DNA of 64,000 nt, from the NCBI GenBank assembly GCA_900471515.1, contig UCFC01000009.1, positions 1-64,000 of the forward strand. The letters run 5' to 3'. The position numbers and the translations under genes were made by a program. The stretch is from Hyphomicrobiales bacterium. GTDB taxonomy: Bacteria > Pseudomonadota > Alphaproteobacteria > Rhizobiales > Rhizobiaceae. The notes beneath the pieces were generated by a model. It ran no database searches and was not told the origin of the DNA. It worked only from the letters and a program-made list of their open reading frames with translations. Below, piece by piece: positions 50,626-58,660 of the stretch (position 1 is the first letter of the stretch; each line of letters starts with the position of its first letter).

Positions 50626-51447
50626 GTGCTTGAACTTCACTCTCTGAAGAAGAATTTCGGCCAAACACACGCAGTCGACGACGTAAATCTGTCGATCGCT
50701 GCCGGGCAAATGGTCGGCATCATCGGCCGCAGCGGCGCCGGCAAATCAACCTTGCTGCGGCTTATCAACCGTCTGCTCGAGCCGACATCCGGCACGATCA
50801 TGTTCGAGGGCAAGGACATTACCCGGCTGCGCGGCCGCGAGCTGCGTCTGTGGCGCGCCTCCTGCGCCATGGTGTTTCAACAGTTCAATCTGGTGGAACG
50901 CATGGATGTGCTGACGAATGTGCTGATCGGCCGCGTCGCCCGGCACGGCTTCTTCTCCTCCATGCTGCGTCGCTTCACGGACGAGGAAAAGGCCATGGCC
51001 ATTCGCGCGCTCGACCGGCTCGATCTCGTGCCGCAAGCGCTGCAGCGGGCCGGCACGCTCTCGGGCGGACAGCAGCAGCGTGTCGCCATCGCCAAGGCCC
51101 TCGTACAGAACCCGAAGATCATGCTTGCCGACGAGCCGATCGCCTCGCTCGACCCGGCCAATGCGACGCGCGTCATGGAGGCCCTGCGCAAGATCAACCG
51201 TGAGGACGGCATTACCGTCCTCGTCAATCTTCATACGCTCGATACTGCCCGCAACTATTGCGAACGCATCATCGCCATGCGGGCCGGGCGGGTGCGCTTT
51301 GACGGCGCACCGGCGGATCTGACCCAGGAACGGGTCCGCGAAATCTACGGCACCGACGATTTCGACGCGGAGATCGACGAGGCCGTGACATCCACCTCAT
51401 TCAACACAGGTCGCACCGCAAAAGAGAAGGTCTACCTGGCCGTATGA
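50626..51447 (+). CDS. phnC: Phosphonate ABC transporter ATPase PhnC
   Basis: A 273-residue ATPase for phosphonate (or phosphate/phosphite) uptake: Walker [19 protein letters not shown], signature [19 protein letters not shown], Walker [40 protein letters not shown] is the PhnC-type Q-loop. I start at GTG 50626, which has GGAGGT seven bases upstream; upstream GTG 50545 and ATG 50566 lack a proper RBS. A 215-base gap before it suggests its own promoter. Two permeases and PhnD follow. Confidence 0.93.
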   Translation: MLELHSLKKNFGQTHAVDDVNLSIAAGQMVGIIGRSGAGKSTLLRLINRLLEPTSGTIMFEGKDITRLRGRELRLWRASCAMVFQQFNLVERMDVLTNVLIGRVARHGFFSSMLRRFTDEEKAMAIRALDRLDLVPQALQRAGTLSGGQQQRVAIAKALVQNPKIMLADEPIASLDPANATRVMEALRKINREDGITVLVNLHTLDTARNYCERIIAMRAGRVRFDGAPADLTQERVREIYGTDDFDAEIDEAVTSTSFNTGRTAKEKVYLAV

Positions 51448-51501
51448 GTTTCACCCGCGGCCCCGCCAGGCCACGGGCATTTTTGCAACAGGAGAGTTGG
51501 A

Positions 51502-52419
51502 ATGAAAAACGTCCTCATGCTTGCGGCCGTGACGGCTGCGTTTGCCCTTTCCAGCCAGGCCGCCCATGCCGACGGTTGGAAAGATCAGTACAAGACGATC
51601 CGCCTCGGTGTTCTCTCGGGCGAGAACGAAAAGGACCGTATCGCGCGCCGCGTCGGTTTCCAGCAATATCTGGAAAAGGAACTCGGCGTGAAGGTCGAGA
51701 TCTTCACGGCCGGCAATTACGACGGCGTCATCCAGGCGCTCGCCTCCGACCAGATCGAATTTGCCTTCCTCGGCTCCTCGGCCTATGCCGCGGCCTATAC
51801 CGAGACCAATGGCGGCGTCGAGCCACTGCTCGCCGGCCAGGAACAGGACGGTTCGACGGGCTATTATTCCGTCATCACCGTTCGCTGCGATTCCGGCTAC
51901 AAGTCGGTTGACGACCTCAAGGGCAAGGTTCTCGCCTTCGCCGATCCGGATTCGACCTCCGGCTATGCCGTCCCCTATTATAACCTGGTCAAACAGGGCT
52001 ACGATCCGAAGACCTTCTTCTCGGCCATCCCCTTCTCCGGTGCGCATGAAACCGGCGTCATGGCTGTCGCCAACAAACAGTTCGATGCTGCCGCGACCTA
52101 CATCAACAACGAGATCAGCGGCATTCCGCAGCGCATGGAATCCAAGGGCATGATCCCGAAGGGTGAAATCTGCCGCATCTGGCAGTCTCCCGAGATCACC
52201 AACGGTCCCTTCACCACCCGCACGAACCTGCCGGCGGACATGATCGCCGAGGTCAAGGCAGCGGTAAAGGCAACGCCGGAAAAGGCACCTGAAGCCTTCA
52301 GGGAAATGAGCGGTGGCGACAACTCCACCTCCAAGGGCTATGTCGATGTCGATCACCAGCGCTACCAGTGGATCGTCGACATGCGCGACTGGTTGAAGAA
52401 GCAGCGCCGCAACGGCTGA
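51502..52419 (+). CDS. phnD: Phosphonate ABC transporter periplasmic binding protein PhnD
   Basis: A 305-residue binding protein with a Sec signal (MKNVLMLAAVTAAFALSSQA, cleavage after AHA). The PhnD/PtxB family is shown by IRLGVLSGENEKDRIARRV, IEFAFLGSSAYAAAY, FADPDSTSGYAVPYYNL and SGAHETGVMAVANKQFDAA, where the STSG and HE residues line the phosphonate site. The AGGAG sequence precedes ATG 51502 by about 8 bases. It delivers substrate to the two PhnE permeases. Aminoethylphosphonate and similar compounds are typical ligands, but phosphate or phosphite cannot be excluded. Confidence 0.95.
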   Translation: MKNVLMLAAVTAAFALSSQAAHADGWKDQYKTIRLGVLSGENEKDRIARRVGFQQYLEKELGVKVEIFTAGNYDGVIQALASDQIEFAFLGSSAYAAAYTETNGGVEPLLAGQEQDGSTGYYSVITVRCDSGYKSVDDLKGKVLAFADPDSTSGYAVPYYNLVKQGYDPKTFFSAIPFSGAHETGVMAVANKQFDAAATYINNEISGIPQRMESKGMIPKGEICRIWQSPEITNGPFTTRTNLPADMIAEVKAAVKATPEKAPEAFREMSGGDNSTSKGYVDVDHQRYQWIVDMRDWLKKQRRNG

Positions 52420-52486
52420 CACTTTTCGTCCACGCCAGACAACGGGAGCGCCGCGCCGTCAGGCGCTCCCACGACCGGGACCAGAC

Positions 52487-53407
52487 ATGACGACCGCATC
52501 GCCCTCCATCGCCGTCCGCCAGTTCGAGGCCGAATACCGCCGCATCCGCAGTCGCGCCAGGATCGTGCAACTCGTTTCGGGCGTGCTTTTTGCCGCCGCC
52601 GTGCTGCTGACGGCCTGGACGGGCGGTTTCTTCGACACGACCGAGGTCAACCTGCCCTCGGGCGAGCGCGTCACCACGTGGAAATTGTGGGCCTCCCTGC
52701 CCCGCCTTGGCGAATATCTCTACAAGACGCTGCCGCATCTGCGCCTCGAAACGCTCGGCGGCGATCTCGCCGAATGGTTCTGGCGCTGGCCGGTCTGGCT
52801 GGAACTGCTCGGCGAAACGATCCTCATCGCCTATGTCGCGACGCTTCTCGGCGTCGTCGGCGCCTTCATCCTGAGTTTCCCGGCCGCCCGCAACCTCAGC
52901 CCCAGCGGTTTTCTGCTGATCGCCTCGCGCCGCTATCTGGAGGTCATCCGCACCGTTCCCGATATCGTCTGGGCGTTGATCTACGTCTTCTGCTTTGGCG
53001 TCGGACCGCTTGCCGGTGTGCTGGCGATCGCGACGCACGCGACGGGTTCGCTCGGCAAGCTCTATTCCGAGGTCAACGAGAATATCGACATGCGACCGCT
53101 GGAAGGCGTCAAGGCTTCCGGCGGCACCTGGTTCCAGCAGATGCGCTATGGCGTCGTGCCGCAGGTGATCCCGAACATCATCAGCTACACGCTGCTGCGT
53201 TTCGAGATCAACGTGCGCTCCTCCTCGATCATCGGTTATGTCGGAGCCGGCGGCCTCGGTCAGGAGATCCGCACCGCCATGTCGCTGCAGGAATATACCG
53301 ATCTTTCGGCGCTGTTCGTCATCATCCTCGTTACGGTCGTCGTCATCGATTTCCTGAGCGAGAAGCTGCGCCACCGCATCATCGGCATCGAAAGCCCGAG
53401 TATCTGA
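52487..53407 (+). CDS. phnE: Phosphonate ABC transporter permease PhnE (first copy)
   Basis: A 306-residue permease. Membrane spans include VQLVSGVLFAAAVLLTAWTG, ETILIAYVATLLGVVGAFIL and LFVIILVTVVVIDFLSEKL. The EAA-type loop lies in YSEVNENIDMRPLEGVKASG followed by GVVPQVIPNIISYTLLRFE, typical of PhnE. A large periplasmic loop of about 50 residues separates the first two spans. Rhizobia usually have two PhnE proteins forming a heterodimer, as here. It precedes the second copy by 3 bases. Confidence 0.94.
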   Translation: MTTASPSIAVRQFEAEYRRIRSRARIVQLVSGVLFAAAVLLTAWTGGFFDTTEVNLPSGERVTTWKLWASLPRLGEYLYKTLPHLRLETLGGDLAEWFWRWPVWLELLGETILIAYVATLLGVVGAFILSFPAARNLSPSGFLLIASRRYLEVIRTVPDIVWALIYVFCFGVGPLAGVLAIATHATGSLGKLYSEVNENIDMRPLEGVKASGGTWFQQMRYGVVPQVIPNIISYTLLRFEINVRSSSIIGYVGAGGLGQEIRTAMSLQEYTDLSALFVIILVTVVVIDFLSEKLRHRIIGIESPSI

Positions 53408-53410
53408 GCC

Positions 53411-54265
53411 ATGACCGACATTTCCTCCCTATCCGAACTGCGGCAGCGCGTGCCCGGCGCGTTTACGGTTCCGTCACGCGTGCGCATGATGCGTTATGCG
53501 GGCGCCATTGCCCTTATCCTGCCGCTCCTTGCCGGCCTCTACCTTTTCGACTTCTCGCCTGCACGCATCCTCAACGGCCTGACCCGGCTCGGCATGATCT
53601 TCTCCTTCATGTTCCCGCCCTACATCTGGACGACCTGGCAGGAATGGGGCGACGTGCTTGTCGGCCTCGGACAGACAATTTCGATGGCCTTCCTCGGAAC
53701 GCTGCTTGGCGCTCTCGTCGCCTTTCCGCTCGCCTTTCTCGGCGCGAAGAACATCGTGCCGCTCGGCTGGGTGCGTCTCTCCACCCGACGTGGCTTCGAC
53801 GCCTTGCGTGCCGTCGAGCAGATCGTGCTTGCGCTGATCTTCATCCGCGCCTTCGGGCTCGGCCCGCTTCCGGGTGTCTTCGCCATCGCCGTTTCGGAAA
53901 TCGGCACTTTCGCCAAGCTCTTTTCGGAGGCAATCGAAAATACTTCGCGCAAACCCGTCGATGGTGTTCTGGCATCGGGCGGCGGGCCGCTGCAGACCAT
54001 CCGGCTCGCCATCCTGCCGCAAGCCATGCCGGTGATCCTGTCGATCATGCTTTACAATTTCGAATCCAACACCCGCTCCGGTACCATCCTCGGCATTGTC
54101 GGCGCCGGCGGAATCGGCTTTCTGCTTGCAGATCGCATTGCCGCGTATCGATGGCCGGAAGCATGGACAATCATCTTCCTGATCGTCGCCGTCGTTTATG
54201 CTATCGATCTTTCCTCCGCCTGGCTGCGTGGCAGGATCATTGGCAAGAACGACAGTCTGCGCTAG
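53411..54265 (+). CDS. phnE: Phosphonate ABC transporter permease PhnE (second copy)
   Basis: A 284-residue paralogue of the preceding permease. Spans include YAGAIALILPLLAGLYLFDF and TISMAFLGTLLGALVAFPLAF, and the PhnE loop reads FSEAIENTSRKPVDGVLASG followed by AILPQAMPVILSIMLYNFE. The two copies share the loop pattern but differ elsewhere, which fits a heterodimer. A 30-base gap separates it from the PfkB kinase gene, so that gene is in the same transcript. Confidence 0.94.
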   Translation: MTDISSLSELRQRVPGAFTVPSRVRMMRYAGAIALILPLLAGLYLFDFSPARILNGLTRLGMIFSFMFPPYIWTTWQEWGDVLVGLGQTISMAFLGTLLGALVAFPLAFLGAKNIVPLGWVRLSTRRGFDALRAVEQIVLALIFIRAFGLGPLPGVFAIAVSEIGTFAKLFSEAIENTSRKPVDGVLASGGGPLQTIRLAILPQAMPVILSIMLYNFESNTRSGTILGIVGAGGIGFLLADRIAAYRWPEAWTIIFLIVAVVYAIDLSSAWLRGRIIGKNDSLR

Positions 54266-54295
54266 GCAACGGAAGAGCGTGGCAAGGGAAATTGA

Positions 54296-55105
54296 ATGGC
54301 AAGGATAATGGTGGTCGGCAACGCCAATGTCGACCGGATCTGGTGGCTCGACCGGCCAGTCGCCCCAGGCAGCAGGCTTTCCTGTCAGGCGATCGAGGAA
54401 CGTTACGGCGGTGGCGGCTATAATACCGGCATCGTCCTGCTTGACCTCGGTCATGAGGTGACGCTCGTCACCAGCCTTTACGATGACGACAAGGGGCGTA
54501 CCTACCTGAACGATCTCCGCCAGCGCGGCTTCAATACCGATTTCGTCAACCTCGTACCCGGCACCACGCCATCGGTGGAGATCCTTGTCGACCCGCAAGG
54601 GGAGCGCACCATCATCGCGCCAGCCGGCCGCCGCAGGCCCGGCATCGAGGCTCTGCCAGAAGTCGATGCCTCCCTTGTCTATCTCAACACGCGCGGCATG
54701 AGCGAGGCCGCATTGAAGCGGCTGGACGATTTCGATCAGGTGGTCTCACAGTACCCGCTATTCGCCGAACGCCGGCCGGCGAATGTCCTGATCGCATCGC
54801 GCTCGGACGTGACGGGCGCGGCACGAACGGCCTGGCAGGCAGCTGCCGAGGTCGCCGGGCCGCGGCTCGAAACGCTCGTCCTGACGAGCGGCACACAACC
54901 CATCGAGATCGTCAGCCGGCGGGATCAGATTATCGTCGATGTCCCTACCACCGCCCCCGTGCGCGACACGACAGGAGCCGGGGACTATTTTGCCGGTGGT
55001 TACATCGATGCCATGGTGCGCGGCCTCGATGCCGACGCGGCGGCACTGGCCGGCTGTAAGGCCGCGGCCCAGCGCCTCGCAGCCGCAGAACATGCCGGCC
55101 CTTGA
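54296..55105 (+). CDS. PfkB-family sugar kinase at the end of the phn transport operon
   Basis: A 269-residue ribokinase-type kinase. N-terminal signature VVGNANVDRIWWLDRPVAPG and YGGGGYNTGIVLLDLGH (substrate lid region), C-terminal VRDTTGAGDYFAGGYIDAMV with catalytic Asp and anion hole. It is shorter than most PfkB proteins (about 300-330), mainly in the middle third, so the substrate may be small. In E. coli the phn operon ends with phnN and phnP, which carry ribosyl phosphates to PRPP; both are absent here. A role on the ribose-type product of C-P lyase is thus plausible but unproven. Confidence 0.85.
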   Translation: MARIMVVGNANVDRIWWLDRPVAPGSRLSCQAIEERYGGGGYNTGIVLLDLGHEVTLVTSLYDDDKGRTYLNDLRQRGFNTDFVNLVPGTTPSVEILVDPQGERTIIAPAGRRRPGIEALPEVDASLVYLNTRGMSEAALKRLDDFDQVVSQYPLFAERRPANVLIASRSDVTGAARTAWQAAAEVAGPRLETLVLTSGTQPIEIVSRRDQIIVDVPTTAPVRDTTGAGDYFAGGYIDAMVRGLDADAAALAGCKAAAQRLAAAEHAGP

Positions 55106-55228
55106 AAGACAGGCACGCAAGTCTCACCTGATATTCTCCATTGTTCACCTGTCGAACGACAGCCCTTTGCCATCAGCAGTCGCTGCCGGTCCTCAACATC
55201 GACGCCTCGCGGCGTCGGAGGAGATTTC

Positions 55229-56188
55229 ATGGGATTCATTGATCGTGACATTCAGCCGTCGTCGGACGCCGGGCTGCTGGATGCCTATTCCGAAACGGTG
55301 TCCGGCGTCGTCGATACGGTCGGCCCGGCAGTTAGCCGCATCGAACGCATCGGCGGACGGGCGGGGCACGGCTCCGGCTTTGCCATCTCGCCTGACGGAC
55401 TTGTCGTTACCAACAATCACGTCGTCGGCGATGCGAAGGCCGTTACCATCAAGACACCTGACGGTGCCGTGGTGGAGGGGCGTGTTCTCGGCCGTGACGA
55501 GGACACCGACCTCGCCCTCATTCGCGCCAATGACTGGTCCGGCGCCTGGGCGCAGCTTGCCGATTCCAAGAAGCTGAAGCGCGGGCATATTGCAGTCGCC
55601 ATCGGCAACCCGCTCGGCTTCGAATGGACGGTTACCGCCGGTGTCGTCTCCGCGCTCGGCCGCTCGATGCGCGCCGCGAGCGGCCGGCTGATGGAGGATA
55701 TCATCCAGACGGATGCGGCGCTCAATCCCGGCAATTCCGGCGGCCCGCTCGTCTCGTCTTCGGGTGAGGTAATCGGCGTCAATACCGCGGTCATCCAGGG
55801 CGCGCAGAGCATCGCCTTTGCGGTCGCCTCGAATACCGCCAGGCATGTGGTCTCGGAGATCCTGCGCTTCGGCGAGGTCAGGCGCGGCTATATCGGTATC
55901 GCGGCCGATACCGTCGATCTGCATCGGCGCATCGCGCTCGAGGCCGGTGTGCCGCAGCGCACGACTGTCCGCCTGCGCCGTGTCGAGGATGGCGGTCCCG
56001 CCGCCAGTGCCGGCCTTCGCGAAGGCGATTATCTGCTCGCCATCGGCGGGCATCCGGTTTCGGGAATAGACGATGTCATACGGCTTCTGGACGGCGCGAC
56101 GATCGATGCCGATGTCGATGTGCTGATCTTCTCCGTCGCCGGTCGGATCGAGCAACGCACTGTTCGCCCGGTGAGAAGGGCACATTGA
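55229..56188 (+). CDS. HtrA/DegP-type serine protease with one PDZ domain, no signal peptide
   Basis: A 319-residue trypsin-fold protease. The catalytic triad can be placed as His in VTNNHVVGDAK (about residue 67), Asp in DEDTDLALIRAND and Ser in AALNPGNSGGPLVSS. A PDZ domain occupies about residues 215-310 (RGYIGIAADTVDL, LREGDYLLAIGGHPVSG). DegP and DegQ are exported; this protein starts MGFIDRDIQPSS with no hydrophobic segment, so it appears cytoplasmic. GGAGGAGA lies six bases before ATG 55229. It is the last plus-strand gene before the dehalogenase and may not belong to the phn operon. Confidence 0.9.
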   Translation: MGFIDRDIQPSSDAGLLDAYSETVSGVVDTVGPAVSRIERIGGRAGHGSGFAISPDGLVVTNNHVVGDAKAVTIKTPDGAVVEGRVLGRDEDTDLALIRANDWSGAWAQLADSKKLKRGHIAVAIGNPLGFEWTVTAGVVSALGRSMRAASGRLMEDIIQTDAALNPGNSGGPLVSSSGEVIGVNTAVIQGAQSIAFAVASNTARHVVSEILRFGEVRRGYIGIAADTVDLHRRIALEAGVPQRTTVRLRRVEDGGPAASAGLREGDYLLAIGGHPVSGIDDVIRLLDGATIDADVDVLIFSVAGRIEQRTVRPVRRAH

Positions 56189-56265
56189 GCGATCGCTTAG
56201 CCTGGGCGGTTAAAACGAGAACGAAGCCGAGGATCGCCTTCGTTCTCCCATCGAACCGAACCACG

Positions 56266-57165
56266 TCAGCTCATGCGACGAGACTTTCTCGCCTCGATCT
56301 CGGCGATGAACTCGGCAACCGTTTCGCCGATGATCTCCGGATGGTCTTCCTGCAGATAGTGCAGGCCCGACCCGAGCTTCACCAGCCGGCAGTCGTGCAA
56401 GCGCCTTGCATAATCTTCGGCAACGGCAGGCGGGATGAGCGCACCCGGATCGCCGGTGAAAAGAAGCTTCGGGTAGTGCGACAAAGCCAGCGCCTCATGT
56501 GCCTTTTCCATGGTGGCGTAGACATCTGCCGGCTCGCCGGCAATCGGCAGCTCGTTCGGGAACCGCCATGTCGGCCTGCGCGAGGCCTCGGTCGAAAACG
56601 GCGCGCGATAGACGGCCATCTCCTCCTCGTTGAGTTGGCGGGCGGTCGCACCGGGCAGCACGCCTTCAACGAAAATATTGTCCCTCAGGATGAGTGCTTC
56701 GCCCTCTCCCGGCGTGCGGAACTTTCGGAAGATCTCGCGCTCCGCACTGTCCTGCAGGAACTCGTCCCAGGTCGGGATCGGCCGGATGAACTCCATGAAG
56801 GCGAGACCACGGGCAAAGTCGGGGCGACGGGCGGCGAGATGGAAGGCCAGGCCGCTTCCCCAATCCTGAGCCACAAGATAGGCCGATCCGATGCCCATCT
56901 TGGCAATGAAGCCATCGAGGTAACGGACATGATCCTCGAAGCGATAGGCAATATCCGGCTTGCCGGACTGGCCGAAGCCGATCAGGTCCGGAGCGACGCA
57001 ATGGGCGACATCGGCAACATGCGGGATGATGTTGCGCCAGATATAGGACGAGGTGGGATTGCCATGCAGAAAGAGGGCGACAGGGCCGTCCGTTCGGCCC
57101 GCCTCCCGATATGCCATTTCAGAATCGAGAACCGGTATGCGCGGCAGGCTGATATCAGGTCTCAT
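56266..57165 (-). CDS. Haloalkane dehalogenase (alpha/beta hydrolase, HLD-II-like)
   Basis: A 299-residue enzyme of the haloalkane dehalogenase group, which hydrolyses carbon-halogen bonds to an alcohol and halide. Key features: FLHGNPTSSYIWRNIIPH with the halide-stabilising Asn, LVAQDWGSGLAFHLA with the nucleophile Asp and the halide-binding Trp, MEFIRPIPTWDEF with the probable catalytic Glu, and GSGLHYLQEDHPEIIGE with the His. Asp as nucleophile separates it from esterases. AAGGA precedes ATG 57165, which lies inside the TetR gene end (11-base overlap), so the two are co-transcribed. The substrate range is unknown. Confidence 0.9.
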   Translation of the reverse strand: MRPDISLPRIPVLDSEMAYREAGRTDGPVALFLHGNPTSSYIWRNIIPHVADVAHCVAPDLIGFGQSGKPDIAYRFEDHVRYLDGFIAKMGIGSAYLVAQDWGSGLAFHLAARRPDFARGLAFMEFIRPIPTWDEFLQDSAEREIFRKFRTPGEGEALILRDNIFVEGVLPGATARQLNEEEMAVYRAPFSTEASRRPTWRFPNELPIAGEPADVYATMEKAHEALALSHYPKLLFTGDPGALIPPAVAEDYARRLHDCRLVKLGSGLHYLQEDHPEIIGETVAEFIAEIEARKSRRMS

Positions 57166-57754
57166 GGGTGTGATCCTTGAACACGGTGGCAAAGACGATC
57201 GTCTTGAACCGCTCCAGAGGCTGGGCGTCCCGCGAGACTTTCATGCGCAAGATCGCGCCTTCCCATGAAGCGAGGAGGAATTCGGCCAGGTCTTCGGCAC
57301 TGATCGCATCGTCGATCTCGCCGGAGGCCTGTCCTTCGGCAATGCAGGCCGTAAACGGCGCGCTCCACTCGCCAAAGATTTCCGAGAGTCGCGTGCGCAG
57401 CATTTCGCTTTGCGGGGCCGCCTCCAGGCTGAGATCGCCGATCAGGCAGCCACGACTGAAACCGTCGGCTGCCAGGCGGCCGGTGATGATGTCGAGATAT
57501 TTCTCGATGCGCCGGCGTGGCCGCAGCCCCGCATCTCCCAGCGCCGCCTCGATGGCGCACTGAACATCGCGAAAATAGAGATCGAGCACCTCCTTCGTGA
57601 ATTCCTCCTTGGAACGAAAGTGGTTGGTGAACGAACCCTGCGGTACTCCCGCCTCGACGACGATGTCGCGCACGCCGGCGCCAATGTAACCCTTGCGGAA
57701 CATGACCTTGCGGCCGGCTTCGAGAATTGTGTTTCGGTGCGAGTGTTTTGCCAT
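57155..57754 (-). CDS. TetR-family transcriptional regulator
   Basis: A 199-residue repressor with an N-terminal helix-turn-helix (about residues 6-55; ILEAGRKVMFRKGYIGAGVR and AGVPQGSFTNHFRSKEEF) and a helical ligand domain with TetR_C-like segments. The pattern matches the group that regulates stress or xenobiotic enzymes in rhizobia. It is the first gene of a two-gene unit with the dehalogenase. A palindrome 8 bases upstream of its start (57762-57781) fits autoregulation and induction by a hydrophobic or halogenated compound. Confidence 0.92.
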   Translation of the reverse strand: MAKHSHRNTILEAGRKVMFRKGYIGAGVRDIVVEAGVPQGSFTNHFRSKEEFTKEVLDLYFRDVQCAIEAALGDAGLRPRRRIEKYLDIITGRLAADGFSRGCLIGDLSLEAAPQSEMLRTRLSEIFGEWSAPFTACIAEGQASGEIDDAISAEDLAEFLLASWEGAILRMKVSRDAQPLERFKTIVFATVFKDHTHET

Positions 57755-57761
57755 AGCGGCA

Positions 57762-57781
57762 TAATACGTACGACCGTATTA
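57762..57781. promoter_or_regulatory. Palindromic operator upstream of the TetR gene
   Basis: TAATACG (57762-57768) and CGTATTA (57775-57781) are a perfect 7-bp inverted repeat with spacer TACGAC. It lies 7 bases upstream of the TetR ATG, where it would cover the promoter or ribosome-binding region. Confidence 0.7.
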
Positions 57782-57835
57782 AAATCAAGCCCTGTGCCTT
57801 GACCCAGTGCAGCCGACGTGAGGATCGCGAAAACA

Positions 57836-57874
57836 CGCGCAAAAACAAAGGCACCCGCTGCTGGCGGGTGCCTT
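57836..57874 (-). terminator. Rho-independent terminator of the small peptide gene
   Basis: On the minus strand an 11-bp stem, AAGGCACCCGC paired with GCGGGTGCCTT, is followed by TGTTTTTG. It lies 36 bases after the stop of the 44-residue peptide gene, in the right orientation for it. Confidence 0.8.
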
Positions 57875-57909
57875 GAACCTTGTCTTCGACGATATCGGGC
57901 GGCGCTCGC

Positions 57910-58044
57910 CTACAGGTCTTCCGGTATTCCGGAGGCCGCATCAAGCAAACCAGACAGCGCCGATGGTTCGTCGGAGAATACGTCATAGACGCATGGAGCT
58001 GCAAAGATTGCCGCCCCCAGAATGATGATGATGATCCGTTTCAT
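57910..58044 (-). CDS. 44-residue membrane or exported peptide
   Basis: A short frame with strong support: AAGGAG lies five bases before ATG 58044 and an intrinsic terminator follows the stop. The product begins MKRIIIIILGAAIFAAPCVY and continues with an acidic, Ser/Gly-rich tail ending SGIPEDL. The basic start and long hydrophobic run suggest a single-pass membrane peptide, or a signal peptide with a tiny mature part. It lies 25 bases after ohr on the same strand, so it may share the ohr transcript. No family recognised. Confidence 0.6.
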   Translation of the reverse strand: MKRIIIIILGAAIFAAPCVYDVFSDEPSALSGLLDAASGIPEDL

Positions 58045-58069
58045 CGAAGCTCCTTGGACCTAAGCCGGG

Positions 58070-58501
58070 CTACGCCTCCCCGACCTGGACAAGGTTCAGT
58101 TCGACATTGATGTTGCCGCGCGTTGCCTTCGAGTAAGGGCAGGTCTGGTGCGCTTCCTCGACAAGCGCGCGGGCGACCTCGGGCTCAAGGCCCGGCAGGC
58201 TGATGTTGAGGCGTGCTTGCAGGAAATAGGCGTCGCCCGTCACGCCGAGATCGACTTCCGCATCGACGACGGCTTCACTGGGAAGCCTGAGCTTTCGCTT
58301 GCCGGCGGCCAAGCCCATCGCACCGATGAAGCAGGCCGACCAGCCGGCTGCGAAGAGCTGTTCCGGATTGGTGCCGGCATGGGCGCTGCCCGGGGGTGAA
58401 AGCTTGATGTCGAGCTGCGCATCGCTGCTGCGGGCCGATCCGTCGCGGCCGCCTGTCGTGCGGGTCTTGCCGGTGTAAAGAACCTTTTCAATCGTGGTCA
58501 T
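58070..58501 (-). CDS. ohr: Organic hydroperoxide resistance protein Ohr
   Basis: A 143-residue thiol peroxidase of the Ohr/OsmC family that reduces organic hydroperoxides. The peroxidatic Cys is in GWSACFIGAMGLAAGKRK (about residue 60), and the resolving Cys in EAHQTCPYSKATRGN, the hallmark separating Ohr from OsmC. AAGGAG precedes ATG 58501. Its usual MarR-type regulator OhrR is not encoded nearby. The 44-residue peptide gene lies directly downstream. It adds to the oxidative-stress content of this end of the window. Confidence 0.96.
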   Translation of the reverse strand: MTTIEKVLYTGKTRTTGGRDGSARSSDAQLDIKLSPPGSAHAGTNPEQLFAAGWSACFIGAMGLAAGKRKLRLPSEAVVDAEVDLGVTGDAYFLQARLNISLPGLEPEVARALVEEAHQTCPYSKATRGNINVELNLVQVGEA

Positions 58502-58660
58502 GAGAGCACTCCTTGCGTTGGTGTCGCGACCTGCGACATCTGATGACGGAGCGGTTTTGCCCTGATGACGTATCCCCCATGTTTCCAAATTCGGCCGAAC
58601 TGTATCAAAACGTAGCGCCAGCTTAACCGGACATTCTCGCATACAAAGACAGGGCCAAGA

